From Lycocorax pyrrhopterus obiensis (taxonomy: Eukaryota; Chordata; Aves; Passeriformes; Paradisaeidae): a stretch of 64,000 nucleotides of DNA. The stretch lies in assembly GCA_014706295.1 (NCBI GenBank), contig JACSVZ010000024.1, positions 3,589,136 to 3,653,135 of the forward strand, given 5' to 3'. The position numbers and the translations under genes were made by a program. This document shows, piece by piece, positions 49,266-64,000 of this stretch; the first letter of the stretch is position 1; the number at the start of each line of letters is the position of its first letter. The notes beneath the pieces were generated by a model. It did no database searches. It was not told where the DNA came from and saw nothing but the letters and a program-made list of their open reading frames with translations.

Positions 49266-52200
49266 GCAAGGAGCAAATCCCTCCGAAGAGAGGAGATGCC
49301 AGACGGTCATTTAGCCCAAACCACGTCACTTCCAGTGTCCTGCAAGACAGCACAGGGCTCTCAGGAGGCTTCAGCCATTCCTGAAGCTGTGGTCAGTTAA
49401 CTGAGATAGACAAGAAGGTGGTTTGGGAAGCAACCTCATTAAATAACACAAAATTCGTGGTCAGACCTGCATTGTAGTGTTTCTTGGATAACTGTTTAAA
49501 AAGCAAATCAACACACAGCAGCAGGAAAGGGCCAAGCCCCCTTCTTGCAAGTTGTGCTCTAACACTGAGATGCTGCTCTTCACTCTGTCCTGCATGGCTG
49601 GGCATGTGCCTGCAGGGACTGATGACACTGCCCAGGCCCCACATGAAGCCATTAGTTCCTTTATCTGCATGTCATTGCTTTTTATAGCTGTGTTTATGTA
49701 GAGCCTTAAAAAGTGAAATTGCAACCAGATGGGCCCTTCCTCAGCAGCATCTTCACATGGTGTGGGGAAAGGCACAACCCGTGGACACTCTGCAACAGGC
49801 AAGATAAAGCTTATTTCAGGCACAGGAGGAAAAGTGTTAGAGACAGCATTCAAATCGAGTTGTAGTGATGAAAACAGGGCTGCCCACTTCCAGAGTTCGG
49901 TATCTGAGCTGGCTTTCCTCTGTGTTCGGTGTCTCCTTCTCATAAACAGATTGGAATCATTCAGGAGGGAGTACAAAGCAGGCAGGATTTTGTGAGGTCC
50001 AAATACTCAGGTCAGGATTAATTCAATGCAGAAAGTCAGTGCATTGCTGAAGACCCACTCAGCTCAGGAGGTGGAACCCCCCGGACTGCTGTGACACAGG
50101 AAGGCAGAGCTGCTGTGGGCTCCCTGAATGCAGAGCAGGGAGTGCTCCTAGGGTGAAGGGATGGGCTAAAATGCTGATTGTTGTGGCTTAGAGGGCCTGG
50201 GAATTGTGGAAGTGGCGGATTCTGCGTACCAGGAATCGGCCAACTCAGCCTGAGCTGCGGCTGAAATTTGGAGAGGAGGAGATGGGCAAAGCAAGGGGCA
50301 GCTGTCCCTCAGGATGGCCTTCACTGGGCTGGAGATGCACAGAGGAGCTGGGCAAGGGTGGCCCAGGTGGGTGTATGACAGCAGTGTCTGGGGGACAAAG
50401 GTGCTGTCACCAAAGGGGTGAATCGTGGCACCCCAAAGGTAAATCACATGCCAGGAGAGGTGTTTACAGAGTGAGCTCTCTGGGCTTGATGCAGTCACGC
50501 ATCCTCCCCCTCCCCTCTCTCTGATCCAGACATGCCTGGCCACAGGCAGGGATGCCTCAGGCTATGGTCCTTTGTAAAATCCCTGTGTTTCTAGTCTGGC
50601 CTTAAGCATAAACAGGAAAAGCAACAGCAATCAGAGCAGCCACAGCACGACCCTGTCCGACAGGTCCCCAGTAGCAGATCCAGAGACAACAGCCTCATGC
50701 AGCTGAATGCAACAGCCCTGCCCCGCTGCCTTTCATCTGCTGCTCATCCTCAGCACAAAAAGTCCCTGTTTTGAGGAGTTCAGTCCATTCCCTGGAGAAG
50801 TAGCCTCTCCTCACCACAGTCTACTGCTTATTGTCACCTCTCTGGCCATTCCCGCAGAGGAGCCTTGATTAGAAGGGCCATGAGAGCTGAACTCAGGTAT
50901 TGAGGGAGGTCTGGGGCACCCAGGTGATGCAGAGAAGCTCCTGAGCCCTTTATTCATAACAAATAGGGAACCTGACAACTGGCAAACCTCCTCCTTTCAG
51001 CAACAGTGAACTGCTATTGATGTTTATTCATAGAAATTATTACTGATACAAGCAAAGCTCCACTGCACACCGTGGCCCATCCGTTCTGATTTATAAATTC
51101 CAGTTGTCTGGCAAAGCAACGCCTGCAAATCTTCCCTATTGTTTGTGGGCAGAATCCCATAAAACCAGCAGAATGAGTTGTTCTGGACATTTTGCACAAA
51201 CTTGTTCACAAATAAAACTTGTCTTTTGCTGCGACAGTGCACATCAAATTGCCATTCAATCTGAAACTTCAGGTGGGAATAAAACAGATATGGCAAATAC
51301 TGGGGTTTCTAATGGAAATCCCTGCCAATGGTAACTGCAGAGGAGTTGTAATATCCATCCTTAGGGACGATTCCTGACAGTTGATTTAACTCTTTCGCAA
51401 TAAGTGGACATTTATTGACAGTAAATCCTGGCAGAAATACATACTGCACCACATTGCCAGCTCCCCATTAATGCTCCTGCACTGGTGGATGTTTTATCTC
51501 AACTGTCATGAACTGGGGCTTCATTTGGATATCACTGGGCCAGGAATAGGGAAAAAAAACAATTTCATTGGATGAAGTGTCCTCCACCTTTTGTTTAGAC
51601 ACTGCAGGACCTCAGTGTTAGGGACGGGATGGAAATAAGCCAGAACAGGTTTTCCTTTTGTGCTCAGATCATTAATTGGGTGGATTCATAGCTGGGTCGT
51701 ACTCAGGGATCCAGGTAAAGGATCTCTATGTTGGGAGCCCTGAGTTTTCTGTGCCTCAGCAGGTGTCCCTGCCCCTTGCTGGCTGGTTCACCTGCCAGGA
51801 ATCCATAGGATAAGGGCTTGTCTCTCACAGCAGTGCCATTCTCACCGGGATCCTCCAGCCTTCACATCCCTCAGGTACAGTTAATGGCAGTTCCAGCTCT
51901 GAAAAACTTCCTTAAAGTGAAGATTATAAAAGCCCCAACAGGACCTCATGGCCCTCATTCCTCCTCTTCAGCTTGCAGCTGGGTTTTTCCTGCCGACATC
52001 TGTTCTTAATTCACCGCTGATATTGAATAAATCCATTGAAAAAAATTATGTCTAAGACTGAGATTGCCAGAGCAGCCGTTAAGAGCTGGAGTCAGACGGT
52101 TAACACTGACCCTGCTCTCCTTGAGCATCTCTGCTCCCAGCGAGTGCTTCCCTGTCCCTGGGAAGGCACAGGGCTCTCACAGAGCACTCCCACCGCCGCC

Positions 52201-54264
52201 CCAGCAGCAGCCCCTCGTCTCTGAGCCAGGAGCTGCAGGAGAGCCCCAGCTGCCTCAGCTGTGCCTGGCCCCCTCGTCCCCCATCCCCCAGGACACCCGG
52301 GGCTGCTCTGCCACAGGGAAAGGTGCAGGGAGATACAGGCGTGAGCCCAGCAGACCATGGGGCCAGGGAGCAGGAGCAGGGCACAGCAGCCAAGCAAGTA
52401 GAGTAGGAAGGAGAGATAGGACCCAAGGCAGAAGCCCCAGCGCTGGCAGTGGCAAGAGAGACCGAGGGATGACAGCGTCGATGCCGCCAGACCTGGGTAA
52501 CAATTAAATCAGTAAAACACACACACACTATTTCTGTCTTGCAGGCAACGCACACATGATTAGTTTATGTAAATACCTAACTCAGATTGGCAAAATAAGC
52601 ACAGAGGCAGTTTATTTTCTTGAATAAATATTTATCTTGGTGCTTATGCTGTTGGTGGGCTCTGCCATGACTGGCCACTGCCTGCGGGTTGGCTCTGGCT
52701 GAGGTCAGGCGCTGCAGGATTCCCACAGTGGCCGTGGCTGCACAAGAGCTCTCCTGACCCACAGGCCACATCTCCCTGATAACTGAGAACTTGGAGATAA
52801 GACGTGGCATTTTCTGATGAAAGTCAAATATCTCTGTAGCGAATACGACCATCCCTGTGCTGAACGCCCAGTGAACTCACAGCCATTCCAGCCAAGTGAA
52901 GTGCTGTAACTGGGTGAATGAGGAGATCCAAAGCCTTGGAGGTGTGTTGGAGAAGTGTCTGCATTTGATGTGTAGCTGCCTTGGCAGAATTCATCTTTTT
53001 GGCCTCAATTCAGCAGAACACTTAAGAACAGGCACAAGACTTGGAAGACGTGTGAGCTCCAGTAAAACAGAGGTGTAGGCTTAAGTGGTTTTGCTGGACA
53101 AGGGTCTTTAAGCCACTGGCACTTGCTCTAATTCCTCATCTCTAATAAAACCCACCTGACTGTGCAACAGCACAAGAGTCAGGGCTGAGTGAAGGAAGCA
53201 GCCAGAGTCTGGTAATTGACTGCCCAGTTTGGAATGTCAGAGCACGACAAATCAAAGCTTCAGCCTTGGTGGGTTTGATTTAGATCCTCTCTGTCAGCAA
53301 ACCCTTAATTAGAGGCCACCTTCAGAAAAATCTGCATTGATAAAAAGGATATGGAAGTGCAGCCTTGTGATGCCTCTAGTTGCTCAGGACACACCCCAGC
53401 CCAGGCTCCTGAATCCGTGCTCTGTCCTGCCTGCATGTGACATTCCCTGCAAGGACACGGGGCTGGGAGCACATCACAGGAGCTGCTGGAGTGACACAGT
53501 AAAATTTTATTTCTGCGCTAAAAGCAGTTGGATCCCTGGGCATCCATGCAGATTTCTCTCTCTTCATTTTCTGTGGCAAAGCACAAACTCCAGGCCGTTC
53601 TTCAGCTCACTGTATCATTCTGTCAGATTTGGCCGAGGATCCTCCAGCCCAGCCATCACCAGCGAGCTCTGACCACAAAACATTTGCTCCCTCCTTCAGA
53701 AAAACCCATAGCCAAATCCTTCAACATCTTCTACGCTTTTCCCTGGTGAGTCAGGACACCCACACAGAAGTGATGGAGGAGGGAAAATGCTGCATTTCTT
53801 CTGCCATTTCTGCCTTGTGACTGTGGGGAGCACTAAGCCAGAATTTCCAGGTGTGCTGTAAGGCAGTGGGAGCAGCCAAGCTCCAAACCTGCCAGGATGG
53901 CCCCAAGGATGCAGAACATCCCCACCTCAGGCTGGACAGCCGCCAATGCCCATCCACTTCCAACCCCCTTCAGCTTCTATCCATGTCACCACAACAACAG
54001 CTGGCACAATGGGCTCACTGGGAAAATCCTGTTCCCATTTTCCACAAGTTTTAACAAATGCCAGTTACTGAAATGGGCTCTTCCTGTACCAGGCTGATGT
54101 AAAAATGTGTTTCCATTTGGAAAGTGAGAAGGAAAGGAAACCAACCAGGGTGCAGCTGGAGAGCCACGTTAGAACAAAAATACATTGTTTTTATCCTTGT
54201 TACGTAATTCCCGAAGGCCTCTGTTCAGGAGCTCTAAGGCTGCACTCGTTGGAGAGGGGGTCCC

Positions 54265-54266
<2 letters not shown>

Positions 54267-54296
<30 letters not shown>
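54267..54296. repeat. (AC)15 microsatellite
   Basis: Thirty bases of perfect AC dinucleotide repeat in intron 10, preceded by GGGTCCCTT and followed by GTAAGTGG. Long pure dinucleotide arrays like this are usually length-polymorphic. Confidence 0.98.
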
Positions 54297-54298
<2 letters not shown>

Positions 54299-55253
54299 AA
54301 GTGGACAAAAGCTCATGCAGAGACTCTTCTTAGAGTAAAAGGCCCAGATTCCTCTATTTATAAATATTGCACTGACTTTCATCACAGATTGGCAACGTCA
54401 AATGAAACCATCAATACAACCTTTACCCCCAGCACAGGCCAGGGATCTGCTCTGGTTCCTACAGTGAACCCCCAGTTCCTGCTAGAGCAAAGTATGTTCC
54501 AGCCAGTATTGATTTAAAGTTCACGAATAATGACAAATCCACCATATCTCTAGGTAATTATCACTCATGGGTAATTTAGAATTTTAATTTTCAAAACCAG
54601 ATGTTAAATAAATCTTGCCCAGGCTCCTGGCATGGGGGGAGGTTCCGCTCAACTTCAGAGCTGTAATTTATGTGTCTGCGTTTCCTTGGAAGTTCACAAT
54701 CCCAAAGAATGATTTGCAAAGCTCAAGCAAGGCAAGTGATATTGAGGAAACCTTGGATGTATTTACTTGTGGCTTTTAAGAACCTGGGTGAATGTTTAGT
54801 GAGAGGAGTGAATGCAGCTCTTAACCGACAGAAAGAGGGTGTATGTGGTCACTCGCTGAATTAGCACACAAATTATTAAATAACAGAAATAATAGAAACA
54901 ATACAAATTCATACAAGCTGTCACGATAAAGAATATGCTCAGCTGAAATTCTTCATGGAGCTCAGACCATTCCAACAGGGTGGGCTGGGAAGTCCATCAT
55001 TAAATAGTGTTTCCTCAGAGGGTTTCACCTCCACACCTCCCTCCCTCCCTCCCACCCAGCAGGCACCGAGCATTCCTGCCTGAGACTGAGCCTCTCAAGT
55101 TGTATCATGAAATGACTGAGGGAAAAGAGATTGAACCTTCTATCTCGTGCTGCCACAGTATGGCTCCCTGCAGCTCCATCCAGAGCAGCCTTCCTCCACA
55201 CCCTCCTCTCCTCTTGCATCAGCATGAAAGGCAGGACAACAACAAATGAAGGG

Positions 55254-55282
55254 CAACAACAGCAACAACAACAACAACAAAC
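55254..55282. repeat. CAA trinucleotide repeat
   Basis: Nine or so CAA units with one CAG interruption, preceded by a GACAACAACAAATG half-copy at about 55,235. It lies in intron 10, about 410 bp upstream of exon 11. On the other strand it gives a poly-Leu/Cys-like open frame that is not a gene. Confidence 0.9.
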
Positions 55283-55643
55283 CACTGCTGCCAACGGCAG
55301 GGTTTACACAAAGCCTACTCACTGTCATAGAGTCTTGTGGAGAGGAGCAAGCACAGCAAGGGTCACTGACACTTTAGAACACTGTAAAATCTGATTTTTC
55401 TGTCCATTTCAGAAGAGCTCAGTGCATTGGGGCAGAAGCTGCAGAGGCTGTAACGTCTCCATTTGGTTGTGCTGTTTTTACGGTGAACATTATACCCCCA
55501 GCATCTGTGTTTCACAGCAAATGTGTACCACATGTGCAACAGGAGGGGTGAGCCCCGGGGCTGCCCTTTGGGGCATTTTGGCCTGTTTCAGCTGTGTGAG
55601 AGCTGTGGTGTCTCCAAGGGAATGGAAACACCTCGGGTTGTAA

Positions 55644-55916
<273 letters not shown>

Positions 55917-56980
55917 TAAGGGGACGCTGGTCCCTGGTGGGAGCTGCAGCGTCAACCCCGTGTCACCACTGAGATCCCCTCTGGTCCATCACCATGGGCT
56001 GGCTGCTCACTTTCACACACTTCCAGTATGAAAGAATTTTAAAATGGACTTTCTTTCATGATTTTAGAAATTTTGCAGCCTTTCCATCTCATTGGCACCT
56101 CCTGGTATGTGAAGGGTAGTTCTTCTGCTCTGTAGCATTGTCCATTCGTGCTCCTATTCGGTCACTGCTCACACCCTTCCCAGTCTCTCCTGGGTCCTGG
56201 GCACAGAGCTCCCATCTCCCACACCATTTTCCACTTCTGTCTCTGGTCCCTCCACCAGTAAAGCTCACACAAACCCTTCCCTATATCAAAAGAATGGAGA
56301 AGCTGTTGCTATGGATCAGACAATGTGTCTGTTTACAAAATTAATATGCATCTAATTAGCATGTTTAAATCCTCTATGTTTAAAGGCAGAATTTGCATAT
56401 ATTTGCATGTCTTGTTAATTCCACAGAACCTTTGATGAGACACAGTCCAGGATTGCTCTCAATCTGTGATCCCACCTTTTCAAATCAAAACAAAGCACTT
56501 GCCCCCTCATGCAGGCAGCTGCCCTCCATGACCATGCACAGCCCTCGATGGAATATTTTGCATGAACACCATGTCCAGGAAAGATTCCTCAGCCCACTCT
56601 GCAGTTTGGTACTCATTTCTCATCATTTCCAGTTGAATTTATACCAGTGGGGATTTCAGAAGCCCCCCTGCTGCCTTGGTCTGGGGGTCCATGCAGATCT
56701 TCTCCCCCAAGGTCTGCTGTGCTACACCTTCCTGGGAGCATCCAGCCTCCTCCCTCATCCACTGACATTAGCGAGTCAAAGGAAAGATCAGATACAGAAC
56801 TGGAGCAAGCAGACTCCATTAACCCTGATGGTACAACAAATCTACAATTTTCAGCATCCCTCAGGTCCAGGGAGGCATTTAGAGCAGATTTCCTGAGTTC
56901 ACTCTATCGTATCCTAATTACACAGAACAGCAGAGTGAGCTGGGCGTGAGTGCTGGGAGCACCTGGAATGCTCACATTAG

Positions 56981-57061
56981 GAGCTTATTTTTTTCCAGCT
57001 CATAATGGCCAGATCCAGCCCAAATTGCCCAGATCCCACTTTCAAAGCATGTTAATAGTGC
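56981..57061 (+). repeat. Direct repeat copy 1 (about 80 bp)
   Basis: First copy of a direct repeat. It begins GAGCTTATTTTTTTCCAGCT, continues ATAATGGCCAGATCCAGCCC and ends TTTCAAAGCATGTTAATAGT. The second copy starts 481 bp downstream with about 90 percent identity by eye. Each copy also holds an internal short repeat, CCAGATCCAGCCC/CCAGATCCC. Confidence 0.92.
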
Positions 57062-57461
57062 ATGGTGAGGCAGGTATGTCCTCTGGTCCCTCCTCTGCAC
57101 GGAGGCAGAGCTGGACATTGTGTTTTCCTCTCAGAGGACATGGAGGGCCCTCTCTGATCACGATTCCAGCTGCAATTGCCCTCCTCCCTCGTCTTTGCCA
57201 TGCCTCCTCACCCAAGGGCGTCAGAGATAACCAGGTGCTCTTGGCAGCGAAAGACTCTCCTCTGGAAAAATGGAGCCAAGGTCCATGAGGAGGAAAATCC
57301 TGTGATGGCTGATAGAAAGCCCTTGGCTGTCTGTCCCTGTCATCCATGCAAGGCACAGCTGAGTGGGCTCTGCTCCCACAACGCCGCTGGCTTTAGTGGC
57401 ACCAGGCACCAGCCTGCTCGTGTGGCCTGCAATGATAATTCAAACACAATTTTACGTTTAT

Positions 57462-57541
57462 GAGCTTATTTTTCCCAGCTCTTAATGGCCAGATCCAGCC
57501 CAAATTGTCCAGATCCCACTTTCAAAGCATGTAAATGTGCA
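57462..57541 (+). repeat. Direct repeat copy 2 (about 80 bp)
   Basis: Second copy: GAGCTTATTTTTCCCAGCTC, TTAATGGCCAGATCCAGCCC and TTTCAAAGCATGTAAATGTG. It differs from copy 1 by a few substitutions, a shorter T run and a small deletion near its end. The sequence between the copies is not repeated. Confidence 0.92.
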
Positions 57542-60291
57542 AATTGTATCTGCACATGAAACACTGCAGAAAGGCTGAAGGAAATGCTGGGACAGGCCCT
57601 GATGTGAAGTCCCTCAGACACCACTTTGCACAAACAGGGATGTCCAGGTGCTCTGTCTGAGCACGGCAGCGTTGCCTGGCCTTGGCTTTTGGCTGGTGTT
57701 GTGGGATGAAAACCTGAAGAACTGTGGCTTTGTCTCAGGTTTTATTCTGAAATGAGCCTCAGCATCCCCCTGCATCACATCAGTTATGATGTAATAGAAC
57801 AACTTTTCCCTATCAGGCTATTTTTTGGATTAAATTTAGCACATAAAATATTGCAATTACAGTTTCTTTTTCATGTTTTGCTCTTGACATTTCTTCTGTC
57901 ATCCTATTCTTTAAAGAACACCAAGTATTCGAGGTAATTAAAGTTCTGCAGGAATGGTCTTTTAACACATAGAGATGGAAAGCAAGAGATTTCACAGGGA
58001 AAATATTTATTGCATTCAGAAGTAATGGAAACAATATCTGCTTTTGACCCCAGCAAGGCTTCTGAAATCCAATTCTCAGAAGAAAACCGCAATCAAAATA
58101 GAAAAGCCTTAATTCAGAGACATGAGTCTTCTGAACTAGGCACCAGAGTCCTCTGCCCATGCCATAACCATAGGTCAATGCCACTTAAAACAGACTCAGG
58201 AACTATTTAGAGGCAGGCAAAGGATGGATTTGGTCCATCTGTCTTTTTAATCAGTCTTTCTTCGCTGCTGATGGAGCCCCTGCTATAACCCCCAGCCCCT
58301 GGAGAGCCATCAACACTGGCTGTTCCCGGGGCTCTGTGGGGGTGATGTGGAGGCTGTGGTGCCCAGCTGGCCTGAACTGCCTTCCGTCCTCGGGCTCACA
58401 CGGCCTCCAAATTACACCAAGCCCCTTTGGCTGCGTGGCAGGGTGGGTGGGTTTAATATTCATCCCAATTGCAGCGAGGACTGGGTCATCCACTGGAAAT
58501 TTCTCTGGAGATGAAATTTAGACTCAAAAGTATTTTGTGTTAGATCTTTTAAACTTCTTCAAAATGCTTCGATTTCCCTGCCAAAAGAGACAAGAGAATG
58601 ATCCTAGTTTTTGATGAAATATTTCTGAGAGCCCACTGTGCACGTGAGGATGAGGGAAGCCAGCCATGGAGAATCCTGAGTTTCCCCATTGATTTGAGCT
58701 CTATGGGGTCAACAAGCTCCTCTCCCTCCTTCCTTCGTTACTTCTTGCTTCCTCTAATGGTTTCTCTGCTCAAGCACTGGAGGCTGTTGCTGCTTTGCAG
58801 ATTTCTGAATATTTCTCTGTCATTTGAGCTGCACCAGTAGGTTTTCACTCAGGCCTTGAAGTTCTCCAGCGTGTCATCTTGCCAGGCTCATTGATCTTAC
58901 CCATTCCCTTTCTTTTTCATAGTCTTTCATTGGCAGCCCAAGAAAGTTTTAATCTAATTCCTGAACTCTGGCTTTATCCGACAGAAAGGACTGAGACACC
59001 ATCCTTAATCCACCTCTGGTGTGAATTTATAGCAAGTCACAAGGAATAAGCAGCGTATAAAGCCAGGTCTGAGTTCAGCCTGGTTCTTGTTTCCTTGCTG
59101 ATTCCCTCTGATTTAGAGAGCAGAGGAGGGTGAGCAGCAAGGACAGCCCAACCGTCACCTGGATGAACAAGCAGGAATGTCCGGGTGCAGCCTGAGCAAG
59201 ACCTGTGGTTCCACACCCCAAACCCAGCCCAGGGAACGGTCCCCACCGCAGGAAGGTGAGATAACCAGGGAGGAAAGAAGAGGTCATCAGACTGTACCTT
59301 GAAGGTGGAAAACAGAAGCAAAAAGTGAAACAGCTGTGCCCAGGGTAATCTTTTGTAAAGCCGCAAGGGCCGTGGGCTGTGCCTTGTCCATCCTCTGTGA
59401 TGTTTTCCCCACAGACCCTTCCCGTGCTTGGCGCTGCTCCGGTCGCGTGCCGGGACCGCGGCTCCACGCCGGCGTATGCCCAGGGCAGGTTTCAGTGCCA
59501 GGAGGGGCCCTTCTCCAAACACATCCAACCGTCTGAGTGAGGGCACCCCTGGAATTGTGCCACAAACCATCTCCTTGGGTGGTGGCGCATCTGGCAGAGA
59601 ATTACAGAGGAAAACATCTCCTGATACAGGCTGTGGGCTGGGCTTTGAGAAGGGGCTGTTGTGAATCTCCAGGGATTCCAGAAGGAAGCGGAGATGATAA
59701 TTAATGCCTGGTTCAAAAGCAATTATACCAATTATGTTTTTAATTTAATCTCTGCAAAATTTGGGACTCTCAGAAAATGTAAATAAACAGCTCTAAAAAT
59801 ATTAACATCTCTCCTGTTGAGCATCCTCCCCAGATCCTGGCTAAACGAGCTCATTCCCGGCAGTGCTTGCCTGCCAATCTTGGGCAGAATTTGCAGAGAT
59901 ATGCCTAGAAAATTCCCTCAGTCTTGCTCAAGAACTACAGGGCTATCCATGGAAATACCTCCCCACAGGGAATAAGTTTCTCCCACTACCCACCACAGGG
60001 CCAAGTGACCCAGCAATCCACAGCGAACTGTCACCACATTTCAGTGTTCTGCCAGTGCCCTGACTGGGCCAAATTCCTGCTTGTCAGGATGGTGGAAAGT
60101 TCTACTTCTCAGTGACCTAAATCCCACCCTGATTCCCATGCACCTTGGTGGGGGAATCTCCTGAAATATCACAGTTTGTCCCTGCTCTTGCTGCAGAATG
60201 ACTGAGGCTTCTCCCCTCAGTCAATCAAAAATGCCATTTTTCCCGATGTTTTCAAACTGCTACATACGAGAGGTTACATGTGTGCACCCTG

Positions 60292-60351
60292 TCCCATCCC
60301 ATCCCATCCCATCCCATCCCATCCCATCCCATCCCATCCCATCCCATCCCA
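60292..60351. repeat. (TCCCA)12 pentanucleotide microsatellite
   Basis: Twelve perfect TCCCA units in intron 11, ending about 335 bp upstream of exon 12. The sense strand is pyrimidine-rich and the complement is a TGGGA array. Confidence 0.98.
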
Positions 60352-60685
60352 CCATCACGTGCTCCAGGGGCTGTTGTAGGATACAATATTGAAGAGATGA
60401 TCCAAAGTGACCAAAGGCTCTGGGGAGCCCTGGGACACCTCAGGAGGACTTGGCTTCCCTGGTCTCTCTGCTCTCCGGAATGCAGGACATGGACTTATGG
60501 CCATGTGGGTGACTTGGGCTGAATTTGCCTTTTTCTGTATAAAGCTGCTCACCAGAGGGTCAGCAGCCCCTGCGCAGCAGCACCAGAGGCATTGAGACTC
60601 CTTTTTTCCAGTTTTTTCCAGTTCCTTTAGGGTCTTGTCCTGCCACATCCCAACTAATAAACTCTGGTTTCCGTGTGTGCCGCAG

Positions 60686-60804
60686 GTTCAGCCCGTATGA
60701 GTGGTACGACGCCCATCCCTGCAACCCGGGCTCGGACATCGTGGAGAACAACTTCACCCTCTTGAACAGCTTCTGGTTCGGGATGGGAGCGCTGATGCAG
60801 CAAG
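60686..60804 (+). CDS. GRIK3: GRIK3 exon 12: M1-M2 linker and pore loop with Q/R site
   Basis: 119-bp exon, acceptor GCCGCAG and donor CAAG/GTAGGG. It completes the split Arg codon, encodes 39 codons (about residues 586-624), and ends with the first base of a split Gly codon. The residues are [30 protein letters not shown] and [12 protein letters not shown] is a potential glycosylation site. [13 protein letters not shown] is the re-entrant M2 loop that forms the selectivity filter. The first Gln of MQQG (codon CAG, 60,798-60,800, about residue 623) is the Q/R site, encoded unedited. In GluK1 and GluK2 this site is edited; in mammalian GluK3 it is regarded as unedited. Confidence 0.98.

Positions 60805-64000
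<3,196 letters not shown>

Overview
The window is a piece of a vertebrate nuclear genome, most likely a bird. It lies inside one large gene on the + strand, GRIK3, which encodes the kainate-type ionotropic glutamate receptor subunit GluK3 (GluR7). Twelve internal coding exons are visible, each with AG/GT splice borders and a reading frame that stays in phase across every junction. They correspond to exons 2-13 of the usual 16-exon vertebrate gene and encode about 658 residues (roughly 39-697 of ~919). Exon 1 (start codon, signal peptide) lies upstream of the window. The last exons (rest of the S2 ligand-binding segment, M4, cytoplasmic tail) lie downstream. Residue numbers follow the human protein from memory and may be off by one or two.

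Layout: 1-24,553 is the 3' part of a very long intron 1. It holds two GC-rich minisatellites (6,721-7,140 and 13,210-13,605), an LTR-like fragment near 16.6-16.85 kb and AT-rich, enhancer-like blocks. From 24,554 to 47,608 exons 2-10 encode the amino-terminal domain and the S1 half of the ligand-binding domain. Intron 10 is 8.1 kb and contains a MIR-type SINE remnant. Exons 11-13 (55,692-62,856) encode the end of S1, M1, the M2 pore loop, M3 and the start of S2. The window ends in intron 13.

Bird origin is inferred from several things together: compact introns (0.8-8 kb after exon 2), low interspersed-repeat density, no Alu or L1 sequences, short GC-rich minisatellites, and only an old MIR relic. 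The species cannot be read from the sequence. All other long open frames look like chance frames in minisatellites, GC-rich intron sequence or shadows of exons. I see no second protein-coding gene, no RNA gene and no CRISPR array.

The most interesting points are: (i) the M1 segment encodes Ile at the position homologous to the GluK2 I/V RNA-editing site, where mammalian GRIK3, as I recall it, has Val in the genome; (ii) a short intron-12 sequence is complementary to the Q/R-site codon region; (iii) an ~80-bp element is duplicated in intron 11; (iv) a CpG-rich island lies in intron 7. I did not find a previously undescribed biological system here.
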